Assembly (NCBI RefSeq): GCF_019320115.1
Contig: NC_089587.1
Span: 84,616,384-84,680,383, forward strand
Source: Miscanthus floridulus
Taxonomy: Eukaryota > Streptophyta > Magnoliopsida > Poales > Poaceae
Length of the DNA: 64,000 bases
Reading direction: 5' to 3'
Positions 1 through 11,599 of this stretch are shown here, piece by piece. How positions within the stretch are numbered: the first letter of the stretch is position 1; each line of letters begins with the position of its first letter. The notes beneath the pieces were generated by a model. It did not search any database, had not been told where the DNA came from, and saw nothing but the letters and a program-made list of their open reading frames with translations. Made by a program: the position numbers and the translations under genes.

Positions 1-530
1 CGATGGTGGTCTAAACAGTCCCCGAGCACAAGGATAGTCGCGACAGTCCCCGAGCACGAGAAGTGTGGTGAAAGACCATATGCCACTTGTACTATTATTT
101 TTTGTATTTATTTATTTACTTGCTCCTTCAAGTCCAATCTGACACGTCTAGTCAAAGAAGTAGACGGGTATAGCACGTCATACTGCCTTTTTGTCTTTTC
201 AAGCAAACAGTTGCGTGGCACCTGTAAGTAGGTGCTTCAGCGTGGGCCCTCCCACACTGGCAATGAAGAGGCGCATATATTTGCATAGATCTCGAGGCTA
301 TGAAAACAATCGTCTATGTGCGCGTGTGCACGTCTCCCAAGAATCTCAGGTAGACGAAACGACATAACTCTTGGGTTAAATATAGTATAAGATAGGTAAG
401 TTACTTTTTACTGAACCCCATTGCCATTCGCAGCCGTAGCCATCTTCTTCCTGTCGCCAACCCTAATACCTCTAAAATTACCACCAATCAATCCTCCGTA
501 ATTTCCTCGTTCATCAGCAAGGCCAGAGTC

Positions 531-3500
531 ATGGCGAAAAGTGATGCGCAGAAGAAAGCAGGAGTCGTCGCGAAGGAGTGGTGGAAATTGAGAAGCAACG
601 AGTAGACCATTGAAGACCTCATCACCATGGGGGTACTCCATAACAAAGAGCTCATAGGATGGCATGCGCCGGAGGGCGAGGGGTACCTAGATCCACAACC
701 AGGTGAGATCATGGTGTTCGAAGACTTCTTTAAGTGAGGATTTGGGGTTCCGGTACATCCTTTTCTTCAGGGGCTCTGTCTTTACTATGAGATTGGGATT
801 TGTAATCTACATCCCAACTCGATCCTCCTTGTCGCCACTTTCATACATCTTTGCGAAGCATATGGCGGCTTCCAGCCCTATTTTGATTTTTTCCACCATC
901 TATTCTGTCTGTGGAAGAAAGGAAGCGGCGGTTCGAAGATAGCCAGGGGTGTGTACCTCAACCTCCGTGACGACATGAAAGTCCAGTACCTGCACTACCC
1001 ATGGAACACGTCGCTAGACGACTGGTACAAGAAATGGTTCTACATCCGCGAAGAGCCAAACATGATTACATTGTGCGACGTGGGGTACATTTCGGAGAAG
1101 AGGACAAGCTGGTCAGAGAAGCCCGAGCACCTAGAACAGATTCTAGAAATATTTGGAATGATCCCATGGAAAAAACTAGATGGTCCGAGCGTAGTCGGGA
1201 ACTTCATTAGCCGATGGATCCAGCCCTGCCAGAGGAGAGTACATCCTGGCTATGAATATCAAGGTAGCGCGGACTCAACGAGGATGAGGCAGGAGGCACT
1301 TGACAAAATTGAAGTCAAAGCTAGAATTGGAGAGCTATTTAACTTAGCTGATCCAAATTATGCCAGATTGAATGATATCGAGCACGCTTTCAAGCTTGCC
1401 CGACCTCCCCCAAAGATAACTCGTCTTGCCCTGTACCCATAGTTTTATATTGTGGTAGGATAAGTGGAAACTTACTGTGTTCACCCATTTTTGTTACCCA
1501 GGTTAATGATCGGGATAGAGCGACAGTGTTTGCATTGCCACCCCCTAGAGTGGAGTGGCCACAAGGAGCTAGTCCCACTACCCAGACCAGCGTTGAGATC
1601 GAAGACGAGGACGTCGACTGGGCGATGCTCAGAGCTGGAGAGGAGGCAGCGCCCCTGGCCGCTGGTAAGCGGACGACTACCCCTAAACAGTTGAAGAAGA
1701 GATCAGCAACCACCCTGCTCACCGGGGGGGGCGCTAAGTATCAATGAGCCTGAGGAGGGCCCGAAGGAGAAACCTGCCAGCAAGCGTCGATAGGCGATTT
1801 TTTCCTGGTCGAACGATGACACAGAGGAGGGAGACGATGCAGACACCTTTCGACTTGTCCCTCGAAAGAGGAGGAAACAACTGGAGTCGATGGAGTAGGG
1901 TGTCTCCTCCGCGCCTATGGGACCCACATTGTTGACGACGGTGAAGGATGTAGCTGGGTCGACCTCGGGAGTACCTGGGCAAGGAAATCGACCGGCGATG
2001 GGAGCGATAACCCGACTGAGCACACCACCGACCACTGCAGCGCGAAGGACAAGTGGCGGAGGTGTTGGGCACCAAGGCCCAGCGACAGTGCTGGATGTAG
2101 AGGGAGACCAGGAGTCACCCGCACAACACGTGGAGCAAGTGCGGCCAAAGAGACGCGCATCCACCACATCATTCGTGCTTCTAACATGTAAGTATTTGTA
2201 ACATTATTATAAGTTAGCAATTTGCATTGAATATGGTTGCCTTCTGAACTTTTCTCGGATGTACTAGTTCGATGTCCATAGAAAGTCCGGACTAGCTAGC
2301 CGGAAGTTTCGTCGCTCCACCAATAAGTTCAGAGCAGACTGCCCCACAACCGGCCACTGAGGAAGCCATAGCAGAAGACCCGTCGAGGCCTCAGTAAGGG
2401 AGCAGTCAGACAATAGTCCCCGAGCAGGTGGTCGAGGGACCAACTAAGCCAGGCATGAGTGCTCCGAGCGCTAGACCTACTGAGGGCAACACTTTAGCTT
2501 CGAGGGTGACAGAGCAAACCAAGGAGCAACAACTGGAGGTGAGAGCATAGCCCACATTCACCGATGCTGAAGCCCGTGGGAAGGCTTTGGTGATCGCATA
2601 AGCTGCTGACGCCAGACCAGCACTAAGACCCGAAGAAGAGCCCAAAGAGGACGAAGTGGAGGAGGTCTTGGGCCATCCATAGGACAAGCGACAACATGTG
2701 TATGTGTCACGTTGGCGAAACGACCAATGGGTTGTCCATGAGGAAATCCCGAAGGTCGAAGAAACCAAGAAAGTTGAACGGGTAGTGAAACAGCTGGTGA
2801 CGGAAGTGTAGGTAAGCTTCGCTTTACCCCCTGATCTCACTATCTAGTCACAGCTGTCTTACTTAGCTATATGCACATAGGACTTAATGAAGACCACAAG
2901 AAATGCTTCGACTAGATCGAGGAGATCGCTGCAAGCAACAAGGAGCTGACAGCGGAGGTGGAACGCTTGCGCCAGCAACTTGAAGCCACCAACCATGAAA
3001 AGACGGTGCAAGAGTCCTAGAACCAAAACCTGGTCATCTAGCTCAGTAATAAAGAGGAGGAAAGAACAAGTAAGTAGCCACTTTATCACAATGACTACTA
3101 ACAAGTGCTGTTGCGTTGTTGGTAGTAACAGCTGTAGTGCAGGCTTAGAAGCCGAAGTGGTCCGTCTTCGAGAGGAGAACAGTCGTGCGGTCATAGAGTG
3201 TGATCGCCTAAAAGAGGACAACAGAAAACTGGCACAAGACCAGTCGTAGCTCTGGGACCACATGACCAAGATGATAGAGGAGCTGAAAGGTAAGTTTTCC
3301 AAACCCCTTTGCCCATTTTTGTTGCCTACCGTAGTTTGGCGTAATATAGCGTCTTAACAGCATGTACGGTTTGCAGTTATAAAAATCAATACGAAGAAGC
3401 ATCTGGAGGCCGTGATAAAAGACCATGACGGCTGGAAGGCGCAGTGCTAAGAGATCACCAAGGATCGTGACACCTGGAAAAACCGGTGCCAGGAGGTGGC

Positions 3501-4020
3501 AACGGGCATTTTGCCAGTCCTTAACCTCATCGATCCGGCACTAGCAGAGGACGTGCAAAGGGTGCCATAGCTGGGGTTGATCGAGAGATGCCGAAAGGTA
3601 TGGGGATGGTTCTAGGAGTTTGTGAAGGAGGCAGGTGAGTACACAGGCACACATGTGCTAAGCATGGTATGTGCTCACTACCCCTTGATCGATCTCAAGC
3701 GCCTGGAGGCTGGATACTCGAAGGAGGTAGATCCAGACAAGGCTGAGGAGCTACGGACGACCTAGCTGGACTTGTTGGCAAAAATAATTGGCAACATTAA
3801 CCTATGTGGAGGCGCGACACCACCTATACAGGGAACACCATCAACAAGTCAGCTGGAAGTGCCTTCATTTTTAAGCCAACCGGCGAAGCCTGCGGTCTCG
3901 ACCAGCCAGGCATCGGCGGGGCCATCTTCTTCAGCTCGATCAATGCCAGAGTCTCCGAGACCCTTGCACGATGTCAGTCCCAGCAAGCAGCAGGTGTTGC
4001 GTGCCCCGACCATCCAATAG
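531..4020 (+). pseudogene. Antisense extra ORF of element A (PF04195-like 'gypsy type transposon' protein)
   Basis: The frame opens at ATG 531 and continues to 1441 with two stops (TAG 603, TGA 735). Around 760-960 it has the motif NLHPNSILLVATFIHLCEA and then a segment with WNTSLDDWYKKWFYIREE, the conserved region of the grass 'putative gypsy type transposon' family (PF04195). A probable intron follows 1441, with the reading resuming near 1502 (VNDRDRATVFALPPP). Downstream, 2880-3470 encodes Glu/Lys/Leu-rich coiled coil (LTAEVERLRQQLEA; VVRLREENSRAV) and 3480-4020 a C-terminal domain (HVLSMVCAHYPLIDLKRLEAGY) with a Ser/Pro-rich tail. Stops in the later exons are TAG at Gln positions. Product function is unknown; such ORFs are retroelement passengers. 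Exact exon limits are uncertain. Confidence 0.72.
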
Positions 4021-4183
4021 TATAGGCTATAGCTATGGAAGAAGATGTAGTTGTGTTATTGTAAACTTGGACCTTTTTAGGCAAGCTTGTAATAACATAA
4101 CCATATATCAGCATAAGCTTGTTTGTTTTGTAGAAAATGTATTTAAGCATGGATATCATGTTGGTGTAACTAAGTGAGAACAT

Positions 4184-4545
4184 GTTAACGTTCTATTTAG
4201 TTGTACCAGTTTAGTGGACATGTCATCCTGAAAGGTTTGTATGGCCCTAGTTTGTCTTGTGGTCAGAGTGTGAGGTGCGTAGCTTGTGCACACGTAGACA
4301 CACACAAGTCAAACCAGAGAGGACCTACCGATCACCCATAGCGTAGAGAGCAGATCCCATGCACGTGTTGGGAGGAACCGGAGACAGGGCCTGCTCCAAA
4401 AACCCGAGAAGGAATGGTGGTCGGTTTTAACTGGTTGAGTTAGAATAACAATAGACTTCGAAGTGACACATTAGAATGGTCGGAGAAATCATAATAGATT
4501 TATTGAATTAAATCAAAAGTACAAGAGGGGTACATATCTCAGTAG
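4184..4545. other. Spacer between antisense ORF and integrase end
   Basis: This is the convergent 3' intergenic part of element A, between the plus-strand extra ORF and the minus-strand integrase. I see no domain, repeat or RNA gene. Confidence 0.5.
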
Positions 4546-5406
4546 TTAAGCATAGAAACGCCTAAGCTTGTCGATGTGCCATGAATTGGGTATGTCTGTA
4601 CCGTTCAGGTGAGCTAACCTGTAAGATGTTGGTCGTGTAACATCTTTGATCATGAAGGGCCCTTCCCATGGGGTTGCGAGTTTGTGGACGCCAGCCTGAT
4701 TTGTCTTCCACTTCAGGACCAGGTCCCCAACCATGAAGAACCGCTCCTTGATGTTCTTGTTGTAGTACCTACGCAAAACAGCAAGGTATTTGGCTGTACG
4801 TACGCAAGAATCAAGCCGCTTCTCTTCTGCACTATTCACTTCTAGCTCTTGTACTTCATTGGCCTTGTCTTCGTCAAAGTTCTCTACCCATGCTGATTTG
4901 AAGGCTATATTCGCTGGGAGCACTGCCTCAGCGCCATAAACTATAAAGTATGGTGATACGCCGGTATTGCGATTGGGCTAGGTTCTAAGGCCCCATACCA
5001 CGGCTGGTAACTCTTTGAGCCATCTTCTAGGAGCTTTGTCATTTTCTCTGTACATCCTCTTCTTAAGTGTGTCCAAGATCATACCATTTGCCCGCTCGAC
5101 CTGTCCATTAGCTCTAGGGTGCGCCACCGAGACGTATTTTACTACTATGCTCCTTTCATCACAAAAGTCCCAAAAAGCGTTCCCGATGAACTGAGTACCC
5201 AGATGAGTGATGATGCTGTTGGGTATGCCGAAGTGGTGGATGACCTGGTCGATGAATGCAATAGCCTTTTCTGAAGATGCCTTGACCAAGGGCATGTACT
5301 CTATCCACTTGGAAAATTTATCGATCAGCACAAAGACGCATGTAAATTTCCCAGGGACCAGTTTGAAAGGCCCAATCATATCTAGTCCCAGCATGCGAAG
5401 GGCCAA
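4546..5406 (-). pseudogene. Element A integrase: core and C-terminal region
   Basis: The retroviral-type integrase core begins GLDMIGPFKLVPGKF and has the ERANG motif (GQVERANGMI) carrying the catalytic Glu. The first catalytic Asp is present (GLDMIG), but the second is replaced: the usual ITD-x-GTQF reads ITHLGTQF, so the DDE triad is D-H-E. A single TAG near 4978 (Gln in the family) interrupts the frame before PNRNTGVSPYFIVYGAEA. The C-terminal part has GDLVLKWKTNQAGVHKLATPWEGPF, the usual gypsy integrase tail; no chromodomain is seen. A one-base deletion near 5398 separates it from the upstream zinc-binding region. The role would be to insert the cDNA into the genome; this copy is inactive. 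Confidence 0.85.
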
Positions 5407-5672
5407 GAGGCTGGTATTGTCTAAATCTCATGTGCTAGTACGTGAATTCTCTTGGCGAAGAACTAACAACCTTCACAATGACGGATTATCTTCTCTGCAT
5501 CGGCTACGGCTGATGGCCAATAGAACCCTGCTCAGAAAGCCTTGCCAACCAGCGTTCTCAAGGCCACATGGTTACCGTAGGAGCCAGAGTGGATTTGGTC
5601 TAGGAGATGTTCACCATCCTCCTGGGTTATACACTTTATCAAGATTTCCTCCTTCGCGTTCTTGCGCCACAA
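5407..5672 (-). pseudogene. Element A integrase zinc-binding (HHCC) region
   Basis: On the minus strand, in frame with the RNase H segment, this reads LWRKNAKEEILIKCITQED, then IHSGSYGNH and, 30 residues on, HCEGC: the His-His-Cys-Cys zinc-binding N-terminal domain of gypsy integrases. Four stops occur (TAA directly after LVDG, TGA before AGFYWPS, TAG after HCEGC, and TAG before TIPASWP), each explicable by one C-to-T change at Gln or Arg codons. Confidence 0.75.
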
Positions 5673-6647
5673 TTAGCCATCGACGAGCAGATACTGCTTA
5701 CTACGACGCATCAGGCGTTCGTTTTCTGTCCGATCAGTGTAACCGCTACCATCTATCAGGTACTTGATGAAAGGTACTCTCCAGTCAGGCTCCTTAGTGG
5801 TCAGAGGTGGTTCGGTGGTATTTGACGCCGAAACCGTAGCCACCAATGGCTGGTCTAGAGGCTTTTCAACCGTGGGATCTTCTTCTTCGATGGAAGGCGT
5901 GAGCATGTCTTGAACAAATATGCCATGTGGGACTTTGGCTCGGGATGATCCTAACTTTGATAGCGCATCTACTGCTTGATTTTTGTCCCGGACCACATGT
6001 GTGTACTCGATGCCATAGAACTTACCTTCTAGCTTTCTGATCGATTTACAGTATGCATCCATCTTTTCACTAGTCGTATCCCAGTCCTTGTTGAGTTGGT
6101 TAATGACCAGAGCCAAGTCTCCATAGACATAGAGACGTTTGACACCGGGCTCGACCGCAATGCGTAGACCATGTAGGCATGCTTCGTACTCGGCGGCGTT
6201 ATTAGACGTCGGGAAATAAACCCTGAGGACGTATCAGAGCTGCTCCTTGGATGGTAACACAAAAAGGACATCTGCTCCTACGCCATTGATGTTGAGAGAG
6301 CCATCAAAGTACATCTTCTAATACTTGCCGGGACCCTGAGAGGTAGGTGTGCTTAAGTCTATCCACTCGATGATGAAATTAACAAGTGCCTAAGACTTGA
6401 TCATAGTATGGCTTGCAAATTCCAAGGAGAAAGGGCATAGCTCTATTGCCCATTTGACGATGCGCCTGTTTGCATCCTTGTTGCGAATGATGTCTCCTAG
6501 AGGGTACTCAGTCATGACCACCACGTGATATCTATCGAAGTAGTGTTTCAACTTTTAGGATGTGATTAGTATGGCGTAGATCAGTTTCTGAATCTGTGGG
6601 TAACTAGTCTTAGATTCATTAAGCACCTCACTGACGAAATATATTGG
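5673..6647 (-). pseudogene. Element A RNase H domain
   Basis: This continues the reverse transcriptase frame without a frameshift. RNase H hallmarks are MYFDGSLN (first Asp), NNAAEYEACLHGL (Glu) and YGDLALVINQLN (second Asp), near 6310, 6200 and 6120, followed by a tether with HVVRDKNQAVDALSKLGS. Stops are TGA at the RT/RNase H boundary (6645), one TAA, two TAG and one TGA. RNase H degrades the RNA strand of the replication hybrid; this copy cannot be translated intact. Confidence 0.8.
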
Positions 6648-7562
6648 TCACTGTACCTTGTAGACGTGGCCAGGCTCATCGCGCTCGACCACTATGGTAG
6701 TGGAGACCACTTGATTAGTTGCCATAATGTAAAGCAGGAGGGTTTTGTCTTCTCTAGGAGCAGTGAGGACCAGAGGTGATGTAAGGAATTGTTTCAGCTG
6801 TGTAAAGGCAGCGTCCGCTTCCTCCGACCACTCAAACTTCTCAGATGCTTTGAGCTGCTTGAAAAATGGTAGTCCTTTTTTACCTAATCTTGATATGAAA
6901 CGACTTAGGGCAGCTATGCATCCAGTAAGCTTCTGAACATCCTTCACCTTTTTGGGTGGCTTCATGTCCAAGACAGCTTTTACCTTCTCTGGGTTAGGGC
7001 GTATGCCGTCGTGACTGACGACGTTGTCAAGCAATATACCAGATGGAACACCAAAGATACACTTCTTTGGGTTTAATTTCCATTGGAATGTGTTAAGAGC
7101 TGCAAAGGTATGTTTGAGGTTGTCAACAAGGGTGTATGCTTCCTTGGTTTTAACAACTACATCGTCAACATAAGCCTCGATGAGGTCGTCTTTTATCTTG
7201 TCTTTGAGGCAGGCCTGTATGGCGCATTGGTAGGTAGCCCCAGTGTTCTTGAGCCCGAACGACATGGTCATGTAGAAGTAAGCGCCGAAGGGCGTGATGA
7301 AGAATGTCTTGATCTGGTCATCCTTTTTGAGAGCGATCTGGTGAGAGCTAGAGTAGCAATCGAGAAAGGAAAGCAACTTGCAACCGGCAATTGAATCTAC
7401 GATCTCGTCTATGCGAGGTAAGCCAAAGGGGTCTTTAGGGCAGTGTTTATTGAGATCAGTGTAATCAACGCACATTCTCCATTTATTATTGTTTTTGCGT
7501 ACAAGAACTGGGTTGGCTAACCACTCCGGATGATACACTTCTTTGATAAATCCGGCTACCAA
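6648..7562 (-). pseudogene. Element A reverse transcriptase (longest open segment)
   Basis: About 305 codons are open. Motifs are in the expected order: WRMCVDYTDLNKHCPKD, LLSFLDCYSSSHQI, FFITPFGAYFYMTMSFGLKNTGATYQ, the catalytic YVDD (near 7150-7170) and NPKKCIFGVPSGILL, then the connection domain with FEWSEEADAAFTQLK. The domain is Ty3/gypsy RVT_1 plus the RNase H-like linker. It is the best-preserved part of the element and the piece most useful for placing its lineage. Upstream, the same frame shows two TGA and one TAG stops in the 7570-7760 linker. Confidence 0.9.
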
Positions 7563-7732
7563 AAGCCATGTAACTTCTACCCTAATAGCCTCCTTTTTGT
7601 CGTGAGCAAACCGTCATAGCTTCTGCTTGATAGGTTTGGCCTTGCCGTCGACATTTAAGGAGTGCTCGATCAAGTTCCGAGGTACACCAGGCATGTCAGC
7701 GGGTTTTCATGCGAACACACTCACGTTGCTCC

Positions 7733-8346
7733 TTAAGAACCTGACGAGCGCGTCTTCCTATTTAGGTCCAGGTTGGCTCCGATAAGTGCCATTTTGCTAG
7801 GATCACCGTCGACCAGCTGGATCGCTTTGTGCTCTTTGGACTTGACGTTCTTGCGTGGGGCCTCGAGCTCTAGGATCTCTAGGTGGTTGGCTGGTGTCTT
7901 CTTGGCGTCGAGCGTGGTCTCAGCCATGCAAATAGAGAGGTCATGAGCCTCTACTATTTTAAAGCTATCGTCCTCATAGGTATAAGCTACGTATATGTTG
8001 ACCCTAAGAGTTAGAACCCCTTTCTTGGTAGGCATCTTGAGCACCAAATACCTATAGTGAGGTATGGCCATGAATTTGGTGAGCGCTGGTCGACCAAGGA
8101 TAGCGTGATAGGTGCCGTCGAAGTCAGCGATCATGAAGTTGACATAGTCGGTACGGAAGTGGTCCGGGGTACCAAATTGCATAGGTAGCGTGACCTGCCT
8201 GAGAGGTGTGGAGCTCTGTCCGGGGAAAACACCCCAGAACTGTGCCTCGTATGGCTTGAGATCAGCTTGGGTTATCTTTAGGCTGGCAAACTGTTCTTGA
8301 ACAGTATATCGATGGAACTACCGCCGTCAATCAGCACTCTGTCGAA
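7733..8346 (-). pseudogene. Element A aspartic protease region
   Basis: The retropepsin active site is visible as VLIDGGSSIDILF (about 8303-8340), the plant gypsy form of D-[ST]-G. The flap and second half follow as FDGTYHAILGRPALTKFMAIPHYRYLVLKMP (about 8060-8130). An apparent one-base change just after the active site (near 8290-8300) moves the frame, and another one-base deletion near 7770 separates the protease from the RT linker. A TAG precedes FDRVLIDGG. The protease would process the Gag-Pol polyprotein. Confidence 0.8.
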
Positions 8347-11049
8347 CTAAACCTTGTTGATACAAGGATCGAGAACCAGAGCAAAACATCCTGGCTCAAG
8401 TATTGTAGCCCATTGGTCCTTTCTACTGAAGGAGATCTCGCGGTGAGACCAAGGAGGGAGCCGTAGATCGGCGATGAGGTTGTCGGCGTTGGCCACGTTC
8501 AAGCAAGCGTGGGCGAGCAGCTTGTGTTCTCGTTTGGTCTCGATGGACACTTTGCCTCTAATGATGGTGTGGACACGATTGGTTGGCTTGATGTACTTGT
8601 GATGGGGATCTACGTCTTCATCGTCGTTGTCCTCGTTACGCTACTCCCCTGCGTCGTTCGGCTTGTCGGATGTATCCGGAGCCTGTTGGCATGTGTAGAT
8701 AGATTTAAGGACACGACAATTCTCCATGGTATGGTTTGACTTGGGATGGAGCTGGCAGGGTCCTTTCAATGCTTTGGCATAGTCTTCTTCATAGTTGCGA
8801 TATCCACCACCTTTTTTAATGGTGTTGACCTCGCCGTTGTCTTCCCGAGCACGCTTGCCCCTGTAATCGTCATGACGATTACGCCGCTGGTTACGCTGGT
8901 CGCGGTGGTTGTGGGAATCATTGCGTTGGTTGTGGCGATCAAAATTGTCATTCTGACCATGGTTGCCGCGGTAGTCGTCGTGGTGTGGGGGGTGGTCGAA
9001 GCGTGGAACCCTTGCTGCTTCTTCGATGATTATCTTTTTAGCATCATCGGTATCTGCATATTTTTTAGCAGTGGCCAGGAGCGCTGTGACTGATTCAGGT
9101 CTCTTGTGGAGGAGCTTGTCCCTTAGGGCATCGTGGAAGCGGAGACCAGTGATGAAAGCCTCGATTGCCTCATTGTCGAAGATTGATGGGACCTTGATGC
9201 GCATCTCCGAGAAGCGTTGGACGTACTCACGTAGTGGCTCATATTTGCGATCTCAAATCCGCTACAGATCATATTTGTTGTCGAGTTGCTCGCAAGTAGC
9301 AATGAAGTTGTCGATGAATGCTTGCTTGAGCTCTTGCCAAGAATCAAAGTAGTTTGCCGGCAAGCTGACTAGCCATTGGTGGCCTACATGGCTGACGGTG
9401 ACTGGGAAGTAATTAGACATAACGTGCTCGTCAGCCATGGCTGATCTGCACGCAGTTTCATAGAGCATGACCCATAATTCGGGGTTCTCCTTGCCGTTGT
9501 ACTTCTAAAGTTTTTCGAGCTTGAAGTTCCTGGGCCATATGACTTGGCGAAGGTGTGGAGTAAACTGCTTCAAACCTAAAGGGCCGCAGGTAGTATCATA
9601 TTCCATACGGCGATAGCTTTTGTGGGATGCACGATCATTGGCTCTTTGGTTAATGTGATCGCACAGATTGCGTTCTCTGAGGTAATGGCAGAGATCATTA
9701 TTGTCATCACAGCGATCCCGGTTGCCACCCTGGTTAACCCTATGACCGCGGTTATCATGGCGATTATCGCGGTTGTCTCGGCAGTTGTTGTCCTGATAGT
9801 CACGGCGGTTGTCATCCCGGCCACCACCATGGCCACTGTTTCTGCCTTGATGGTTGTTTGATGGGTCGTTGTTGCGTGAGCCACGTTGGTTGGGTGGCTG
9901 TGAGCGACTTGAGTACTAGCGGCTGTGGCTTGATTTAACTGAGACAGATGGAGCCCAGGCTTGATTTATAATCTCTGCGGTCTGGGCCATAGCAGCCGTC
10001 AGGTAAGCTTGTATATCATCATGAACTGCCTAGGTTTCTGGGGTATTGGGTAGTCATTGCATTGTCACCATAGCAACAGCTACGTTGGCGCTTGGGGTCC
10101 TGATGACCTGCTTGTCCCCCACCCTATCAAAGGCATTGTTAAGGTCGCGTGGCTAGACCCTTATGCGTCGTGCCTTCTCTTCTACCTCGGCTTCGATTTG
10201 TCGGTGATTAAACCGGTCAATATTGTGTGCTTCGTGTGCTAGCCTTTCTTGTTCTGTTTCGCCAACTACCGGTGGTTCATCATTACTAACAACATTGATC
10301 AAGTCTCCTTACCTTGGTGGGAAGGATGGGAATCGTGGGAACCCCGGGGCATGGTCTGGTATATCCAGATCGTATTCAACGCCTTCATTATCATGATGCT
10401 GGAGCTCGGTGTGGACGGAGCCATTAGATGTGATGCCAGATGAGGAGCTTGAGCCACCCTCTTGAACTGTGTGGACTGATCCTTCTTGATAATCCTCAAT
10501 CCGGACCATGTTGACGAAGTTACGCATGCCATAGGGCTGGGCTTGGTAGTTCTCCATCGAGGCTTCGTACTCGGAGAGCCATAGACCCATCGCGGGGGCT
10601 GGCCGGCGACGAACATAGCACCCTTCAGGAGTAGATGTGACCACGAGATCCGTACCGAGTCGTGCAGGACAACTGGCCTGAGCTGGTCGGGTAGATCTGT
10701 TGTGGGTAGTGGTTACCTGCTCATTAGGTTGACTTTGAATCAAACTTACCAGAGCTAGGGTTTTAGCAAGTTTGGTGCTGACCCGATCGATGGAGTCGAG
10801 CAGGTCGGTGTTGTCGATGGTTGTTGATGTAGCTGAAGACGATGTTGGTGTGGCTAGAGCCAGATCCACCGTGGTCAGAGCCATAGCCAATGTAGATGAA
10901 GCAGTGGTCGACGTAGATTGAATCCGCGCCTCCTCCGTGGTCATGGTGATGTAGTCATCGGAGCCAGTGGTCCAAGTGATCTGGCTGATGGTGGACGTGA
11001 GGCCGTTCGGTACCGCCATGGAACCGGGGATGATGACCATCTTGTTCAT
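8347..11049 (-). pseudogene. Element A gag, one continuous frame with nonsense codons
   Basis: A single minus-strand frame can be followed from ATG 11049 through the retrotransposon gag domain to the protease with no frameshift. The N-terminal part (10312-11049) is Ser/Thr-rich and variable. The gag core includes ELWVMLYETACRSAMADE and NYFDSWQELKQAFIDNFIA (PF03732 type) at 9260-9480, then KYEPLREYVQRFSEMR. A basic Asp/Arg/Asn-rich tract follows, with the knuckle-like CQLHPKSNHTMENC near 8760. The breaks are about ten stops, mostly TAG where Gln is expected, plus TGA at Arg positions and TAA at 10309. Gag forms the virus-like particle. Confidence 0.8.
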
Positions 11050-11070
11050 CTAGAGAGCAGTATGCACACT

Positions 11071-11087
11071 CCCTACCTGGCGCGCCA
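11071..11087 (-). other. Primer binding site of element A
   Basis: Directly inside the 5' LTR, after one spacer base, the minus strand reads TGGCGCGCCAGGTAGGG. The position and the leading TGG (complement of tRNA 3' CCA) identify a primer binding site. I do not assign the primer tRNA. Confidence 0.7.
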
Positions 11088-11088
11088 C

Positions 11089-11558
11089 TGTCGATGAAAT
11101 ATGGTCGGCAGTCTACCTAGGGGTATGCCCAAGGTAGTAGATTATCGGCAGACAGATACGTAAGCTACAAACAAGATGGTGATGCAAAACAAACACGAGG
11201 TTTTATCTAGGTTCGGCCGCCGTGAAGGCATAATACCTACGTCCAGTGTCTGATTGTATTGTTGTATGTCAATGAAAGATGATTTTTAGAGGGGTCCCCT
11301 GCCCGCCTTATATAGTCCGAGGGGTAGGATTACAGATCTAGAAACTAATCCTAATCAGTTACAATTGCCATAGATGGTCAGATAAGGATTCCTATTCTAA
11401 CCGACCAGGATCTTGCTTGATCTCTAAATCTGCCTTGATTCCTTACGCGGGACTCCAAACAGATTGGCCGGGCCATGCATCATCTTCTAGTGGGCCAGAC
11501 TTCTGGTCCGGACTGGTCCAAGCCTAGCCGTAAGGGTATAGGGGTTAATAATCCCACA
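11089..11558 (-). repeat. 5' LTR of element A (about 470 bp)
   Basis: On the minus strand the LTR begins TGTGGGATTATTAACCCC and ends CATATTTCATCGACA, giving TG...CA ends with a TGT/ACA inverted match. It ends one base from the primer binding site and contains a TATA box. The right border is placed at 11558 by the TG end and by the change to element B sequence at 11559; the second LTR is not in the window, so the borders rest on end motifs only. Confidence 0.7.
11307..11317 (-). promoter_or_regulatory. TATA box of element A LTR
   Basis: The minus strand reads ACTATATAAGG, a strong plant TATA box in the middle of the LTR, correctly oriented for gag-pol transcription. Confidence 0.65.
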
Positions 11559-11599
11559 GTTACCAGCAGCCGCCCCAGGGGACACCACCCTCGAGAGGG

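Larger units (their letters stand above)
1..11558 (-). mobile_element. Element A: Tat-lineage Ty3/gypsy LTR retrotransposon, 3' LTR outside window
   Basis: Read on the minus strand the order is 5' LTR, primer binding site, gag, aspartic protease, reverse transcriptase, RNase H, integrase, then a long 3' region with an extra ORF on the opposite strand. This gag-PR-RT-RH-INT order defines Ty3/gypsy, and the long 3' region with an antisense extra ORF is typical of the Tat lineage (family knowledge). No copy of the LTR is seen at the left, so the 3' LTR should lie before position 1 and the element exceeds 11.5 kb. About 23 in-frame stops and three likely single-base deletions make it non-autonomous. 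It seems to be inserted into element B; the five bases after the LTR (11559-11563) would be one copy of the target duplication, whose partner is outside the window. Confidence 0.88.

Noticed and set aside
8746..9093. Second hydrophobic plus-strand ORF
   Set aside because: Again the complement of the basic, hydrophilic gag C-terminal region.
9622..9861. Hydrophobic plus-strand ORF resembling a membrane protein
   Set aside because: It is the antisense of the Asp/Arg/Asn-rich gag tail; the Val/Ile-rich pattern is a composition effect.
531..11049. Amber stop suppression as an explanation for the many TAG codons
   Set aside because: TGA and TAA stops, frameshifts and a changed catalytic residue occur in the same element, and the host genes follow the standard code, so decay is the simpler reading.
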